Shown piece by piece: positions 53,247 to 64,000 of a stretch of DNA of 64,000 nt. How positions within the stretch are numbered: the stretch's first letter is position 1; every line of letters begins with the position of its first letter. Source of the stretch: Pseudorasbora parva (taxonomy: Eukaryota > Chordata > Actinopteri > Cypriniformes > Gobionidae); NCBI RefSeq assembly GCF_024679245.1, contig NC_090177.1:45544018-45608017 (forward strand), given 5' to 3'. Both the position numbers and the translations under genes were made by a program. The notes under the pieces were generated by a model that ran no database searches, was not told the origin of the DNA, and saw only the letters and a program-made list of their open reading frames with translations.

Positions 53247-53450
53247 CAGGGATCTCCAATCTCAGTCCTGGAGGTACGCTGTACTGCAGAGTTTAGCTCC
53301 AACCCCAATTAAACACACCTGAACATGTGAATCAGTGTCTTACTAGGGCCTTGTTGTAACACTAATTAGCTGGTTTATGTGTGTTTATTTGGAGCTGGAG
53401 CTAAACTCTGCAGGACAGCGACCCTCCAGGTCACAGATTGGAGATCCCTG
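53247..53450. mobile_element. hAT MITE with perfect 8-bp duplication
   Basis: CAGGGATCTCCAATCT and AGATTGGAGATCCCTG are exact inverses enclosing 204 bp. GTCTAGGG flanks both sides exactly (53239-53246 and 53451-53458). A small, probably recent hAT derivative. Confidence 0.92.
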
Positions 53451-53545
53451 GTCTAGGGAGAGGGGAGTCTGTGCATCTCTGCTTAGACTGTTGCCCCGTG
53501 ACCCGGCCCTGGATAAACGGAAGATGATGGATAGATGGATCTACC

Positions 53546-55330
53546 ATACTTTTAACAGACTTGGATCGTTTGTGATTCTGTCTGTCATCCTTTCTTGCAT
53601 TGTCTTGAGCCTTCACTTTGCCAATTATATGTATATTGTTAGTAGCCTGGATAGCCTACATCATATCGCCTTCTACTGGATGTAAAATACTCTGTAGTAG
53701 CCTACATTTTGTCATTTTAGAATGTTAAGTTCTACTTCTGTGTGTATTTTGGTGAAACAACTCAAAAGTCATACAGGAGTAATGTAACATTACAATTCTC
53801 AAACAGTAATATTGTAATGTAAAGAATTACTTTTAAATAACAGTAACAAGTAATCTATAATGTATTACAGTTTGGAAATAACTTGCACAACACTTACACA
53901 CTGGTCCTCTAATATGAAAATGATGCATGTAACAAAGTCATATTGTAATTTAAAACCCTACTAAATTTTTCTTGATTGGTTTATTTGTGACAAACAATAT
54001 GGAAATGAGTCAGATTTAAATGATTATTTCAACACGTCATCATATTCCCAGTGTGCTGGAAGTTGTCATGGTGAAACTTCCAAACATTTGGCATCTCTGA
54101 AAAGTGCTCTTTACAGGACTTAATTTCAATCATGTGGCTTATCCAGCCCTAGTTTTAATTAAGGTGTTGTTCATCCATGAAGTCATGAAGTTCCTGTTAG
54201 TTCCTGATGATTCATGAGATATTAATGCATGTAGTAATGCATAAGTCATGCATTAATTAATACATGAATTCATGATAATTCACGTACCCTTACCATAAAG
54301 TGTTACCCATTAAATTTACAAAAAACACTAGTACTCCTCTTTACTTAGTGTATGAGGCTGATGAGCAGGGTGGAAAAGAGAGACAAAGAGATATTAGAGA
54401 AAATTAAGAAAAGTTAAAGGGATGTGAAGGTACCATTCAAGAGAAAGCCTTTAATTTTTTAGGGCAAATATAGGGTTGTCCATGTTTCTAAAATTTTATT
54501 TGGGTGCTTAGGATGGCGTGGATGGGTGTAGGATTTCCCGGCCTGATATTGTGTCCCAGTCCGGCCCTGACAGCAAGTCTTTCACGGGATGTAGTTAAAG
54601 GGATAGTTCACCGAGAAATTAAATTTAAGCCATCTTTTACTCACCCTGCTGTTGATTCAATGCCCTATGTCCTTCTATCCCTTTTGAACCTCAAAAGCAG
54701 ACATCTTGGTAACACTTTATAATAACTACACACTTTGAAGCATTAGTTAAGCATTAGTAAATAGTTAATTCATAATTTATAAAGAATTAATAGACATTAA
54801 TAGGCAGTTTATAAATACAGCTATAAATGCTTTGTTCTTGATGTATAATTATATCTATAATGTGTTTAATAATTGTATTGTCCTACTTTATAAATGATCA
54901 ATTTACCATTCCTAAATTAAGTATTACATTATTTACAGAGCAGTTATTTAGTTGTCATCAGTGATTCATTTGATCATTTCGAAAGTGTAAGTAAAGGGTT
55001 AATAAACCATTTAAATGCACATTTATACATCATATTATTTAGACATATAGTAATAGTTAATAAATGCAGTGTGTTAATAAATGCTTTATTAACATATATT
55101 CCTACTGTACTTCATGATTAATTCAGGTAGTTATAAAACATGTAGTAGTTATCAGTTAACTATTTCTGTGAGCTCATCTAAAGTGAGGACTATTTATGCC
55201 TTGTAAGGCTTTTACAAAGGCTCAGTTCTCTTCTGAACAGAAAAGGGAAACAAACATAACAGAGTATATAGTACAGCAAAATATTTATTTCAAAATGCCA
55301 CAATGGAGACTGTACAACTACACAGCAAAA
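53546..55330. repeat. Cluster of MITE fragments
   Basis: Contains a MITE end ...CATAAAGTGTTACCC near 54293-54308 and its opposite-end type TTGGTAACACTTTATAAT at 54705. A hAT terminal fragment lies near 54556 and TTAAAGGGATAGTTCACC at 54596. The block 54785-54870 is the inverse of 63150-63220. No coding content. Confidence 0.5.
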
Positions 55331-55956
55331 ACTCCAGTGTTAAATTAACTATCCGCAGAGTTTATTTGGCTCCACACTCAAGAGTGTTAAAAGTAACTCT
55401 GAAGAAGTGTTAAAGGTAATGAGATAATTAAGAGATTAATTAAGTGATGATTGACCATTAGTGATGAACACCTGATGATAACAAGCAGAACCACTGAAGG
55501 AAAGAGTCACCATTTTTAAAGTCACCATTATGGAGATCAGTGTTTGCTTTAGTTGGGCTCTTGACCCTTGGCTTTTTAACATTTGTTTTTTTTTTTTCTG
55601 GCCTCTTTAACTGTGTGTTTGGAACACACATGTTGGCAAAAAAAGCAAACAGAGAACATCTGTTCAGGTGTTGATGATGTTTTGATTAACATAATCATCA
55701 TTTAGTGACTGGATCAACTAATATCATTCTAAGTCAAATGTCTAACTATATGGGGCATGTGTTGATTATACATTAGATTCAGATTCAGATTTATACTTTA
55801 TTGTCCTAAGGAGAGGAAATATGCTTCCACAGACTGTACCAGTGCAACATTCAGCACACATAACATACACATACTTCTCATAATACACAAATTATAGGTC
55901 ACGTAAATATAAGCATACACAGACGGTATCAGCAGCAAACCTATAAGATATGAGAC

Positions 55957-57552
55957 TTAATCACTATGTAGATTCAGTGCTCTTATTGCTGAAAGTACAA
56001 AACTTTTCCCTAGGCGTGATTTTTTATGGGGTAGCTGTCTGTATCTCCTGCCTGAGGGAAGAAGGATGAAACATGAATTGAGGGGGTGACTAGGGTTTCG
56101 AATAATAGTTTTTGCTCTGCGAATGATAGCAGTGTTAATCAGACCTGTCAAATTGGGAGTTGGCAGACCGATTATTTTTGAACTGGTGTTGGTGATTTTA
56201 ATTAGCTTATTTTTATTAGTTAAAGAGAACATATTAAAATAGCAAGTAGCACAGTACAAAAGAATAGATTCGATGATACTTCGGTAAAGGAGAAGCAAAA
56301 GACGTGGTTTAACTGAAAGAGATCTTAGTTTACGTATGACATATAGTCTTTGTTGGCAGCGTTTCTGAATGTCTGTGACATGTTGGTCAAAACTAAATTT
56401 TTTGTCCATGATAATGCCTAGATACCTGAAACTGTTGACAATTTCCACTGATTGGCCATTAATGGAGATAGGGCAGTGAGAGGTGGCGAGATTCCGACGT
56501 GTGTCAATAATCAACTCCTTGGTTTTTGTAATATTAAGGAGGAGATGACTATCCATGCACCATTGGCTAAAATGAGCAACCGATTGATGGTATGCGGAAT
56601 CTGAATCTTTACCCGTGAGAAGAGCGAGTATGGCTGTGTCATCCGAATATTTAAAGTATTTTATAACGGGGGACGGGCTCTGGCAATCGTTTGTGTATAA
56701 TGTGTAAAGAAAAGGACTAAGTACACAGCCTTGAGGGGCTCCTGTGTTAACAGTAATGGTGGCGGATGTCGTACTACCTACCCTTACCGCCTGCGGTCTG
56801 TCACTGAGGAAACTATAGATCCAGTGAATTAAAAGAGATGGCACATGAAGATGATGCAGTTTAGTTATCATTGTGTGACGTTGGATTGTGTTAAAAGCAG
56901 AACAGAAATCTATAAAAAGAATCCTGGCATAGTGGCCAGGGGAATCCAAATGTTGGAGAAGAGTATGAAGAAGAGATGCGACAGCATCCTCTGTTCCTCT
57001 ATTGGCCTTGTAGGCAAACTGGTAAGGATCCTGGTGTGGGCAGACAACCGGAAGGATGGAGTTCAGTACCAGTTTCTCAAGGCATTTTGCTATTATGGAA
57101 GTGAGTGCTACCGGTCTGTAATGATTCAGTTCAGAGGGACGAGGTTTCTTGGGGACAGGGATGATGGTAGCTGTTTTCCAGAGAGTATGGACAGTTGCTG
57201 TTTGTAGTGACTCCTTAAAGAGTGAATGAAGAACAGGAGAAAGCTCCAGAGCACAGTTCTTAAGCAGCCTGCCAGCTATCCCATCTGGGCCGGGAGTCTT
57301 GCCAGTTTTGCACCTCCGGAGCTGCTGGTAAACATCTACTACCGTTAAGGGAACCAAATATGGCTGCCCAGTGATGGGTAAACCCCTGAGCAGTCTTTCA
57401 CATTCAGTAGTACAGTTTAGGATATCAAACCTTGCAAAAAAATTATTCAGGTCTTTAGTGAATAAATTAAGATCAGAAGGCATAGGAACACTGATTCTTG
57501 AAGTCGTTCCAGTTAGAGTTTTTATTTTCTGAAATGCCTGTCTTGTGTTCAT
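55957..57552 (-). pseudogene. Reverse transcriptase part of the CR1-like LINE
   Basis: 531-codon open stretch. GKTPGPDGIAGRLL, HYRPVALTSIIAKCLEKLVL, LFIDFCSAFNTIQ, TGAPQGCVLSPFLYTLYTND and the active site FKYSDDTAIL (Ser where Ala is usual) cover the palm. LNITKTKELIIDTRR, FRYLGIIMDKKFSFDQHV and the C-terminal LLPSGRRYRQLPHKKSRLGK follow. The domain itself is uninterrupted. It is detached from the endonuclease by a frameshift and a short duplicated segment near 57590-57640, so it is classed as broken. Confidence 0.85.
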
Positions 57553-57755
57553 GCTACTGAAATCTTGTATTTCTCCTTATCTTCAAATTTCTCCTTATAT
57601 GCAAGTTTTGCAATGAAATCCAGTCTTTGCAATGAAATGCTTGTTGTTTCTTCTTGAGTTTAAGTTTTATTTGGTGGGTCATCCATGGTCTGGAGTTAGG
57701 GTATTTTCTTACAATTTTGACTGGAATAGTGGTTGACATACAAAACTTAATATAG

Positions 57756-58835
57756 TCAGTTATTATCATCGTTTTTTTTATCCAAGTCACCATCAAAAAT
57801 GCTCCAATCTGTGCATGCTAATGACCCCTGCAGCTGCGCAGTTGCATCTTCTGACCACTGGGTGATGCTGTAGATGGTTGGCTTTTCCCTCTTCAGTAGT
57901 TGTTTATATTGTGGTACCAGAAAAACAATATTGTGGTCTGCAGAGCCTAATGGAGGCTGCACGTGAGCTGAGTAAGCATTGTCAATGTTCCCATAGCACA
58001 AGTCTAACACCCTATCCTTCCTTGTGGGGGTATTCACATACTGTTTAAAGGATGGAAGGATGCTGTGCAACCTACAGCTGTTAAAATCCCCCATAATAAA
58101 GACTGGAGCATCAGGATATTTACTCAGCATAGAGTGAGTGCTCTGGACTACTAGCTCAGATGCTGTGTCGGTATTAACACCAGGCGGAATATAAACACAG
58201 CTAATAACCACCGTGGGAAATTCCCACGGGAGGTAATATGGACGAAGCGAAAGCGTCAGCATTTCAATGTCAGGTGTGCAGACCCTGTCATGGATCTTGA
58301 TGTTATTACACCAGCGGTTGTTAATATAAACACAGACCCCTCCACCCCTCTCCTTACCGGAATCACTAGTTCGATCTGCTCTGATGATTGTGAAATTCTC
58401 CAGACTAACTTCTTCGTCTGAAACGGAGTTGTTCAGCCATGTCTCGGACAACACAATGATACAGGCCTCCCTAAAGGCTTTCTCCCTTCGACATCTGCAA
58501 TGAAGGATATCCATCTTATTGCTGAGAGATTGTACGTTAGCCATCACAACCGAAGGAAGGGGGGGGTTGAAAGGACGCCTCCGTAACCTGGCGCGTACCC
58601 CTCCTCGCTTCCCTCGTTTCCTCGGCTTGCCCAAGATGTCAGCTGGAATTACGTCCAATGGTATTAGACTAGATGTAGCAGCGCTCCGAAGAGCGAGGAG
58701 ATCTTGACGAGAGTAGATACGCTTGTTGCTGCAATACACATCCGGGTGACACGCTGCACACCTGAGGTTACAGGTGATCAGGAAAAGGATCACCATGATC
58801 CCCAATGTTTCTCCGATGAAGATCATGTTAGCCAT
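57756..58835 (-). pseudogene. Endonuclease part of the CR1-like LINE
   Basis: 359 codons. A hydrophobic start (GETLGIMVILFLITCNLRCA) is followed by RKRGKRGGVRARLRRRPFN. The AP-like endonuclease then reads LSNKMDILHCRCRREKAFRE, VLSETWLNN, ERGGGVCVYINNRWC, FIMGDFNSCRLHSILPSFKQ, RVLDLCYGNIDNAY and PLGSADHNIVFLVPQY. The key Glu, Asp, Asn and His are present. A run of eight A near 57772 on this strand coincides with the frame break toward RT. Confidence 0.85.
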
Positions 58836-59849
58836 GGTGGCAATTTTAGATGTACACTAGACGTAGACAGCTCAGACGAAACGAAGGACAAACAAAGAAA
58901 AACTGAACAGAAACGGACGAGTGACTCAACAAGTGACTTGACTCGTGAGAGGGTGGGTACAGACTGTGTTGTCGCAGCAGAGCATGCGCCAGTTTGCGCC
59001 TGTTGTTCGCGTTAATAATTAACATTATTAATTACAACAGCTCTGTGAAGATAATAGGATGAAATTCTGCACAAAAAATTTTCAAACTACTGTGTTGCAT
59101 TAGACACTCACAGACATCAAGAATCAGTGTATGAATCTCAACAATGGTGACAAACAGCATATCAGATACATAGATCAACACAAAACACAAAACAAGCTAC
59201 TAAAAAGTCACATAAAACAGCAAAAATAAAATAAAATGGTGGGAATAGAAAGAAATCACTAAATCAGTTCATCTTATAATTTATTCATGCTGCAATGCAT
59301 GCTGGGAGCCATGGTGAGTTTTGATTGGTGCACCCAGAATGCACTGCAAAAGCTTTTTGATGCCTACCATTGCTGAGATTCATACGCTGATTTTTGATGT
59401 CTCTGTGTGGCTAAATGACAGAGAGGTTCATACCTTTTTTGAAAAGTCTTTAAAAAGAAATCTTAAAATTTGTAAAACACCCACTGATTATTATGAACAA
59501 CAGGTCTTACACTGTTGAATAACAGAGCAGCTTTAATCAATATAGTAATCATAACTCAAAAATTAGGCTCTAAATGGCACCAGTGATTCAGCTCATGATG
59601 ATTATGTCAACCTCTTCAATGTCATAGAAAATATTATTCGTGTAGACCACAAATGGTTTTTCGTGTAGAAACCATAACTGCAGTCAAATGAAACTAAGCC
59701 TCTGCAATCTGATATAAAAATACATTTATGTAAAGAGTAAACATTGCTGGATAAAAATGTACCAGTGGATTACACTGGATTACAGGAGTGGCAAATACAA
59801 CAAATTCAATTATTATAATAAAATAATACTTTTGCATTGTACTGGTACG

Positions 59850-61080
59850 GCTGGTACTGCGGCGTGGGTCCTCTCCGGACATCAGCCTGGTGCTTGTGCC
59901 TCCAGACTGCCTGCCGGAGTTGCATGTGTGCTGAGTCCCAGACCCTCTCACGCTGGCGGAACCAGTAATCCACCGCTGGGATCTCCGAGGGCTCACCCAA
60001 CCACGGGAAGAAAGGCAGTTGGTATCCGAGGACGCATTAGAACAGGGTGAGCCCTGTGGTGGACTGCCGGAGGGAATTCTGTGCGTATTCAGACCAGGGC
60101 AGATACCGGCTCCAGCTCTCCTGGTTCCGGTGGCAGTAGACTCTCAGGAATCTCCCGATTTCCTGGATCTTCCGTTCAGTCTGGCCATTGGTCTGAGGAT
60201 GGTAACCGGAAGACAGGCTGACGGATACTCCTTGGAGACTCCTAGGATTTAGAAAAGTGGCCCACGACCACTAATACACAGGTGAACCCTTGAGAAGGAG
60301 GAAGATCCGTCAAAAAATGTATCCAGTTGTGGGTCCATGGACGTTCTGGGATCGGGAGAGGTACCAGCTTCCCCTCAGGCAGTCTCCTAGAAGTCGGCGA
60401 ATCCCAGGAAGCGTTGCAGCTCCTTGATGGTGCTGGGTAATCGCCAGTGTGTGATGGTGTCCACCTTCCTCTGGTCCATCTTGACTCCTTGGTTGTCGAT
60501 GATGTACCAAAGAAACTGGACAGAGGTGGTATGAAACTCACACTTCTCCAACTTGAGAGAGAGATGATGGTTTCTGAGCTCTTGGAGGACTTGAAGCACA
60601 TGTCCTTCATGCTTTCTCAGGTCACACGAGTATATGAGGATATCATCAATATAGACGATGACTAATTTATTCAGGAATTCTTGGAATACCTCATTTATGT
60701 AGTTCTGGACGACTGAGGGTGAGTTGGACAAGGCCGAGAAGGTCGCACTGAGCAGGTGGAAATCCCATGTCCATCTCCCCCACAATACAAGCACAACTGT
60801 TGCACAATTCAGCGTTGGCGTTTGGTGGCGGTGAGAGAGTGTGTGAATCGATTTGCATGACAGTTGGTTGGACGGGCAGAGGATTAACAGCGGGTGCGGT
60901 GATTCCACAAGCCTATGGCAGGCCCATGGCATCCAGGCCCATGGCATCCTCATAAACTACGATAAGTTGTTTCACGTCACTGAGGAGGCCGTGGCGAAAG
61001 GCGGTGATGAGGGCAGATTCATTCCATCCGCTCATGCATGCCAGCGTGCGGAAGCGTAAGGGCTTATGAACTAGTAGTTT
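59850..61080 (-). pseudogene. Ty3/gypsy remnant (element C), internally deleted
   Basis: Same family as element A. Gag MSGWNESALITAFRHGLLSD near 60980-61040 is joined to RT with [20 protein letters not shown] (about 60636-60680) and [14 protein letters not shown]. It then jumps from [10 protein letters not shown] directly to integrase [43 protein letters not shown] and [19 protein letters not shown] blocks follow down to 59850. RNase H, the zinc head and most of gag and protease are missing. Confidence 0.8.
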
Positions 61081-61084
61081 CTCT

Positions 61085-63125
61085 CTTACCCTGACGAAAA
61101 AGGCAAGGCAAAGCAAGTTTATGTGTATAGCACATTTCATACCCAATGGCAATTCAACGTGCTTTACATAGAAATTAATTAAAATAGTGGTAAAATATGC
61201 ATGAGAAAAAAGAATACCATGTGGACGAATTAAAAATTAAAAAACAAGCATAGTTAAGAGTTAAGAGATCACAGTTGTTAAGATAATAATAATAATAAAA
61301 AATAATAAAATAAAATAAAATGGTCAGATCCACAATAGTGATCTGATTTAAATATAAAACATTCTTCAGTTTACAGCCTACATACATGTACCATCTTTAT
61401 TAGAACACCTCTCATTAATTTCTTTCTCAAACACATTCATAACATCCATTTTGATCACTATTCCCAGATTTTTACTCAGGAACCTTCTTGTTAAACCCAT
61501 TCTCACTCATCATACCCTCCACAGATTTACACATACTCAAACCTTATTGTCAAACTTACTATTTCCATCAAACCCAGTTTTCACTCATCATATTTAACTC
61601 AAAAGAACATATAAAATAAACAATAACCAAAGATAAGAACAAAGGTAAACTAAAACAATTATAAAAAGAGTAAAGAGATAAGATAGGGTGCAATCAGTCG
61701 GACATACAGTGCTCAGAGCTCATTCAGTAAATGCACAGCTAAACAGATGCGTTTTGAGTCTGGATTTGAATGTGGCTACTGTTGGAGCAAATCTGATCTG
61801 TTCAGGAAGCTGGTTCCAACTACGGTTGGCATAATAGCTAAAAGCAGACTCTCCTTGCTTTGAGTGAACTCTTGGTATTTCTAACTGACTTGATCCTGCT
61901 GATCTGAGTGATCTGTTGGGTTTGTATTTAATCAGCATATCTGCGATGTATTGAGGTCCTAGCTCATTGAGAGATTTATAAACAAGTAATAGTTCTTTAA
62001 AATCGATTCTAAATGTAACTGGAAGCCAGTGTAAAGACCTGAGGACTGGTGTGATATGGTCATATTTTCTGGTTCTGCTCACAATCCTGGCAGCAGGGTT
62101 CTGTATGAGCTGCAGCTGTCTAATGGTCTTTTTGGGAAGGCCGGTGAGAAGGCCATTACAATAGTCCACCCTACTGGTGATGAAAGCATGAACCAGTTTC
62201 TCTAAGTCTTGCCTGGAGACAAAACATCTAATCCTTGCAATATTTTTCAGATGATAGTAAGCTGATTTAGCTTTGACATGACTACTGAAACTCAGGTGTG
62301 ACTCCAAAATCACTCCAAGATTCCTGACTTGATTTTTTGTTATCAGGCCTTTAGCCTCAAGATACGCGTTCACCTTGAGAATTTCATCTTTGTTTCCAAA
62401 TGTAGTGATTTCAGTTTTGTCTTTGTTTAATTGAAGATAGTTTTGGCACATCCAGTTGTTAACTTAATCAATGCATTTGCACAGGGAGTCAATGGGGCTG
62501 TAGTCATTAGGTGATAGTGCTAAGTAGAGCTGGGTATCGTCAGCATAGCTGTGGTAAGTGATATTGTTATTTTTCATTATTTGGCTCAGTGGCAGCATAT
62601 ACAGGTTAAACAGGAGTGGTACTAGAATTGAATCTTGTGGGACTCCGCATATCATGGATGTCCACTCAGACTTATGGTCTCCTATACTCACATAATAACC
62701 TCTCCCTTCTAAGTATGACCTGAATAATTTGAGGACCATTCCAGAAAGCCCGACCCAGTTTTCCAGCCTGTCTAGAAGTATGGTGTGGTCAACAGTGTTC
62801 TAATGCAGCACTGAGGTCCAGTTGTACCAGAATTGATGTTTTGCCTGTATCAGTATTTAAGCGAATATCATTTATAATCTTTATGAGCGCTGTCTCTGTG
62901 CTGTGATGCGGAAGGAAACCAGATTGAAAATTGTCAAAGTATCCATTTGAGCTTTAGAATTTGTTCAGCTGATTGAAAAAAACTTTTTCAATGATCTTGC
63001 CCATGAAAGGGGAGATTTGAGATTGGTCTGTAGTTGCTCGATATGGAGTTATCCAGATTTCTCTTTTTCAGGAGAGGCTTAACTATTGCAGTTTTAAGGG
63101 AGTTTGGAAAAGTCCCATACAGAAG
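61085..63125 (-). pseudogene. L2 LINE, 3' half
   Basis: IRLNTDTGKTSILVQLDLSA near 62825-62880 and CGVPQDSILVPLLFNLYMLP then YHSYADDTQLYLAL (62525-62566) contain the RT palm and YADD. One in-frame stop (62464) separates this from the following part. That part reads MCQNYLQLNKDKTEITTFG, VDYCNGLLTGLPKKTIRQLQ, LRSLHWLPVTFRIDFKELLL and KSRLKTHLFS, the classic L2 C-terminus (61720-62451). The 3' end has a CTTGCTTTGCCTTGCC tail near 61088-61115. 5'-truncated, with a frame break near 62745. Confidence 0.85.
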
Positions 63126-63218
63126 TGAGGAGTTCACCACTTACACATTATAGATATAATTATAAATCAAGAATAAAGCATTTTTAGTTGTATTTATAAA
63201 CTGCCTATTAATGTATAT

Positions 63219-63660
63219 TAAATGGGTACTTCAGCACTGGGAAGATGAATCTGTATTTAAACTGGGTCATCAATGTAGTAGAAATGTGAAATTATTTTTG
63301 AATTTGGTGCCTTCTAGACTGAGAAAAGACAGAAAATGTATTTTTGTCTCATGGGGATGACCAAAGCCATCTACTTGATTACTGTGACTGAGTTGGAGAA
63401 GACACTACAATTAAAAACTGAACATTGAACACTGAACAGTCTCACATCACTGAGCACTAACTGCAAGAGTGAGATAAATGAGCTGAGCTCTCGTGATGAG
63501 AGCTGAGGTAATCACGACTACACTCGCGGCATACATTCACAACACGAGTTCAGTCTGGTGCGTTTCAGTTCATGCCTTTGCAAGCTTAACTTTCATAGAA
63601 ATTAATTTGAGAAGTTAAAAGACTTACATTTCTCTCCATAGCTCCGTTTAAATGAGTGCC
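63219..63660 (+). repeat. Dispersed repeat, copy 2
   Basis: Matches 46036-46260 at both ends (GGGTACTTCAGCACTGGGAAG; TTTCATAGAAATTAATTTGAG near 63592). Here it has an extra insert of about 230 bp (63360-63590) that is absent from copy 1. Confidence 0.65.
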
Positions 63661-63773
63661 TGTAACTGCGAGCTGAGCTCTGAGTGTGATCTCCATCCCC
63701 CATGCACGGGTTCAAAACATGCAGAAATGGCTCCCTCTGCTGGCTGTAGTCTTTAGCCTTTGGCCAAATAGTA

Positions 63774-63966
63774 TATTCAAATAAATGTGCTTTCCCCCCT
63801 CATATCCCCCTGAGACAAGAGATTTATGCATTTTGTTTCTGGAAAAATTCCTCCTATGATGCAAATTGATGATATTTGCATCATAGGAGGAATTTTTCCA
63901 GAAACAAAATGCATAAATCTCTTGTCTCAGGGGGATATGAGGGAGGAAAGCACATTTATTTGAATA
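63774..63966. repeat. Near-perfect palindrome, 93-bp arms
   Basis: Arms 63774-63866 and 63874-63966 are inverse with one mismatch found and a 7-bp spacer TGATGAT. The DNA could form a long hairpin. Antisense ORFs across it are incidental. Confidence 0.93.
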
Positions 63967-64000
63967 CAAGGGCGTAGGTTTGGTCTCAGCTTTGATGGGG

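Larger units (their letters stand above)
51800..53545 (+). pseudogene. Rex3-like (RTE clade) LINE 3' part
   Basis: RT begins in the palm: GLRQGCPLSPVLFIITMD (51910-51963). The active-site neighbourhood is present as LDDVV, one frame off. FAAECEAAGMRISTYKSEAM, VTEFRYLGVLFTSEGRM, AKLSIYRSVYVPTLTYGHEL and IQAAEMSFIRRVAG follow. These are characteristic of fish Rex3/RTE elements. The 3' end is split by hAT MITEs at 52694 and 53247 and resumes at 53459. It closes in a GATGGATA-type tail at about 53520-53541. 5'-truncated and frameshifted. Confidence 0.85.
55770..59010 (-). mobile_element. CR1/Rex1-like LINE, almost full length
   Basis: Minus-strand element with endonuclease, reverse transcriptase and a short 3' UTR. 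It ends in AATCTGAATCTGAATCTA-type repeats (55772-55790), the tail style also seen at 38690. A GC-rich leader of about 175 bp precedes the first ATG at 58835. It is interrupted only by small frame breaks near 57775 and 57555. Confidence 0.82.
55335..59690. mobile_element. Second palindromic element, split by a LINE
   Basis: 55335-55765 matches the left half of the element at 33860-34440 (TGATGAACACCTGATGATAA, TTTAGTTGGGCTCTTGACCC). 59085-59690 matches its centre and right part (ATCAAGAATCAGTGTATGAA, ATGCTGCAATGCATGCTGGG). The intervening 3.2 kb is a LINE on the minus strand. Confidence 0.7.

Overview
This window is vertebrate DNA, almost certainly from a teleost fish and probably a cyprinid. 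I recognise several repeat types common in cyprinid genomes: DIRS elements with inverted ends, THAP-bearing TTAA elements, Rex3-like and CR1/Rex1-like LINEs, L2, hAT MITEs with 8-bp duplications, and long GT and AT microsatellites. I found no intact host protein-coding gene, no rRNA or tRNA gene, no CRISPR array and no bacterial-type operon. The window is a graveyard of nested transposable elements that also holds two young LTR elements.

Layout. 1-4770 is an old Ty3/gypsy copy broken by a LINE-like repeat and by an 0.8-kb TIR element. 5187-10272 is a young, structurally complete Ty3/gypsy element of the Gmr1 type, with integrase encoded before reverse transcriptase, a SCAN-like Gag, a tRNA-Phe primer site and a perfect TCATA duplication. 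10273-13571 is mostly unassigned, plus a second copy of the LINE-like repeat. 13577-17078 is a second, internally deleted gypsy with an ATTAG duplication. 17.3-20.7 kb holds a CR1/Rex1-like LINE split by a solo LTR. 21.2-22.5 kb is a hAT element. 23.1-29.3 kb is a Harbinger-like element into which a complete but frameshifted DIRS element has inserted. 29.8-38.7 kb holds L1 and Tc1 remnants, a THAP remnant and a 4.3-kb imperfect palindrome. 39.0-40.7 kb is a Kolobok-like TTAA element. 40.9-42.7 kb is a LINE carrying a tRNA-derived SINE. 43.2-43.7 kb is an 88-bp minisatellite. 44.3-44.4 kb looks like an AP-1/CRE/TATA promoter. 46.7-49.4 kb is a young LTR element without gag or pol whose interior is one tandem-repeat ORF. 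50.3-53.5 kb holds a palindromic TTAA MITE and a Rex3-like LINE with two hAT MITEs inside it. 55.3-59.7 kb is another palindromic element interrupted by a near-full-length CR1-like LINE. 59.9-61.1 kb is a deleted gypsy, 61.1-63.1 kb an L2, and 63.8-64.0 kb an almost perfect palindrome.

How the parts work. In the Gmr1-type element, Gag would form the particle and Pol (protease, integrase, RT, RNase H) would copy and insert the genome. Pol has no ATG and sits in another frame, and a strong splice-acceptor-like signal lies at the gag/pol overlap. The 46.7-49.4 kb element encodes no enzymes and would need a helper. It does carry a 12-nt primer-site match to its own predicted mRNA start, which suggests Tf1/sushi-like self-priming. 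Everything else appears to be decaying.
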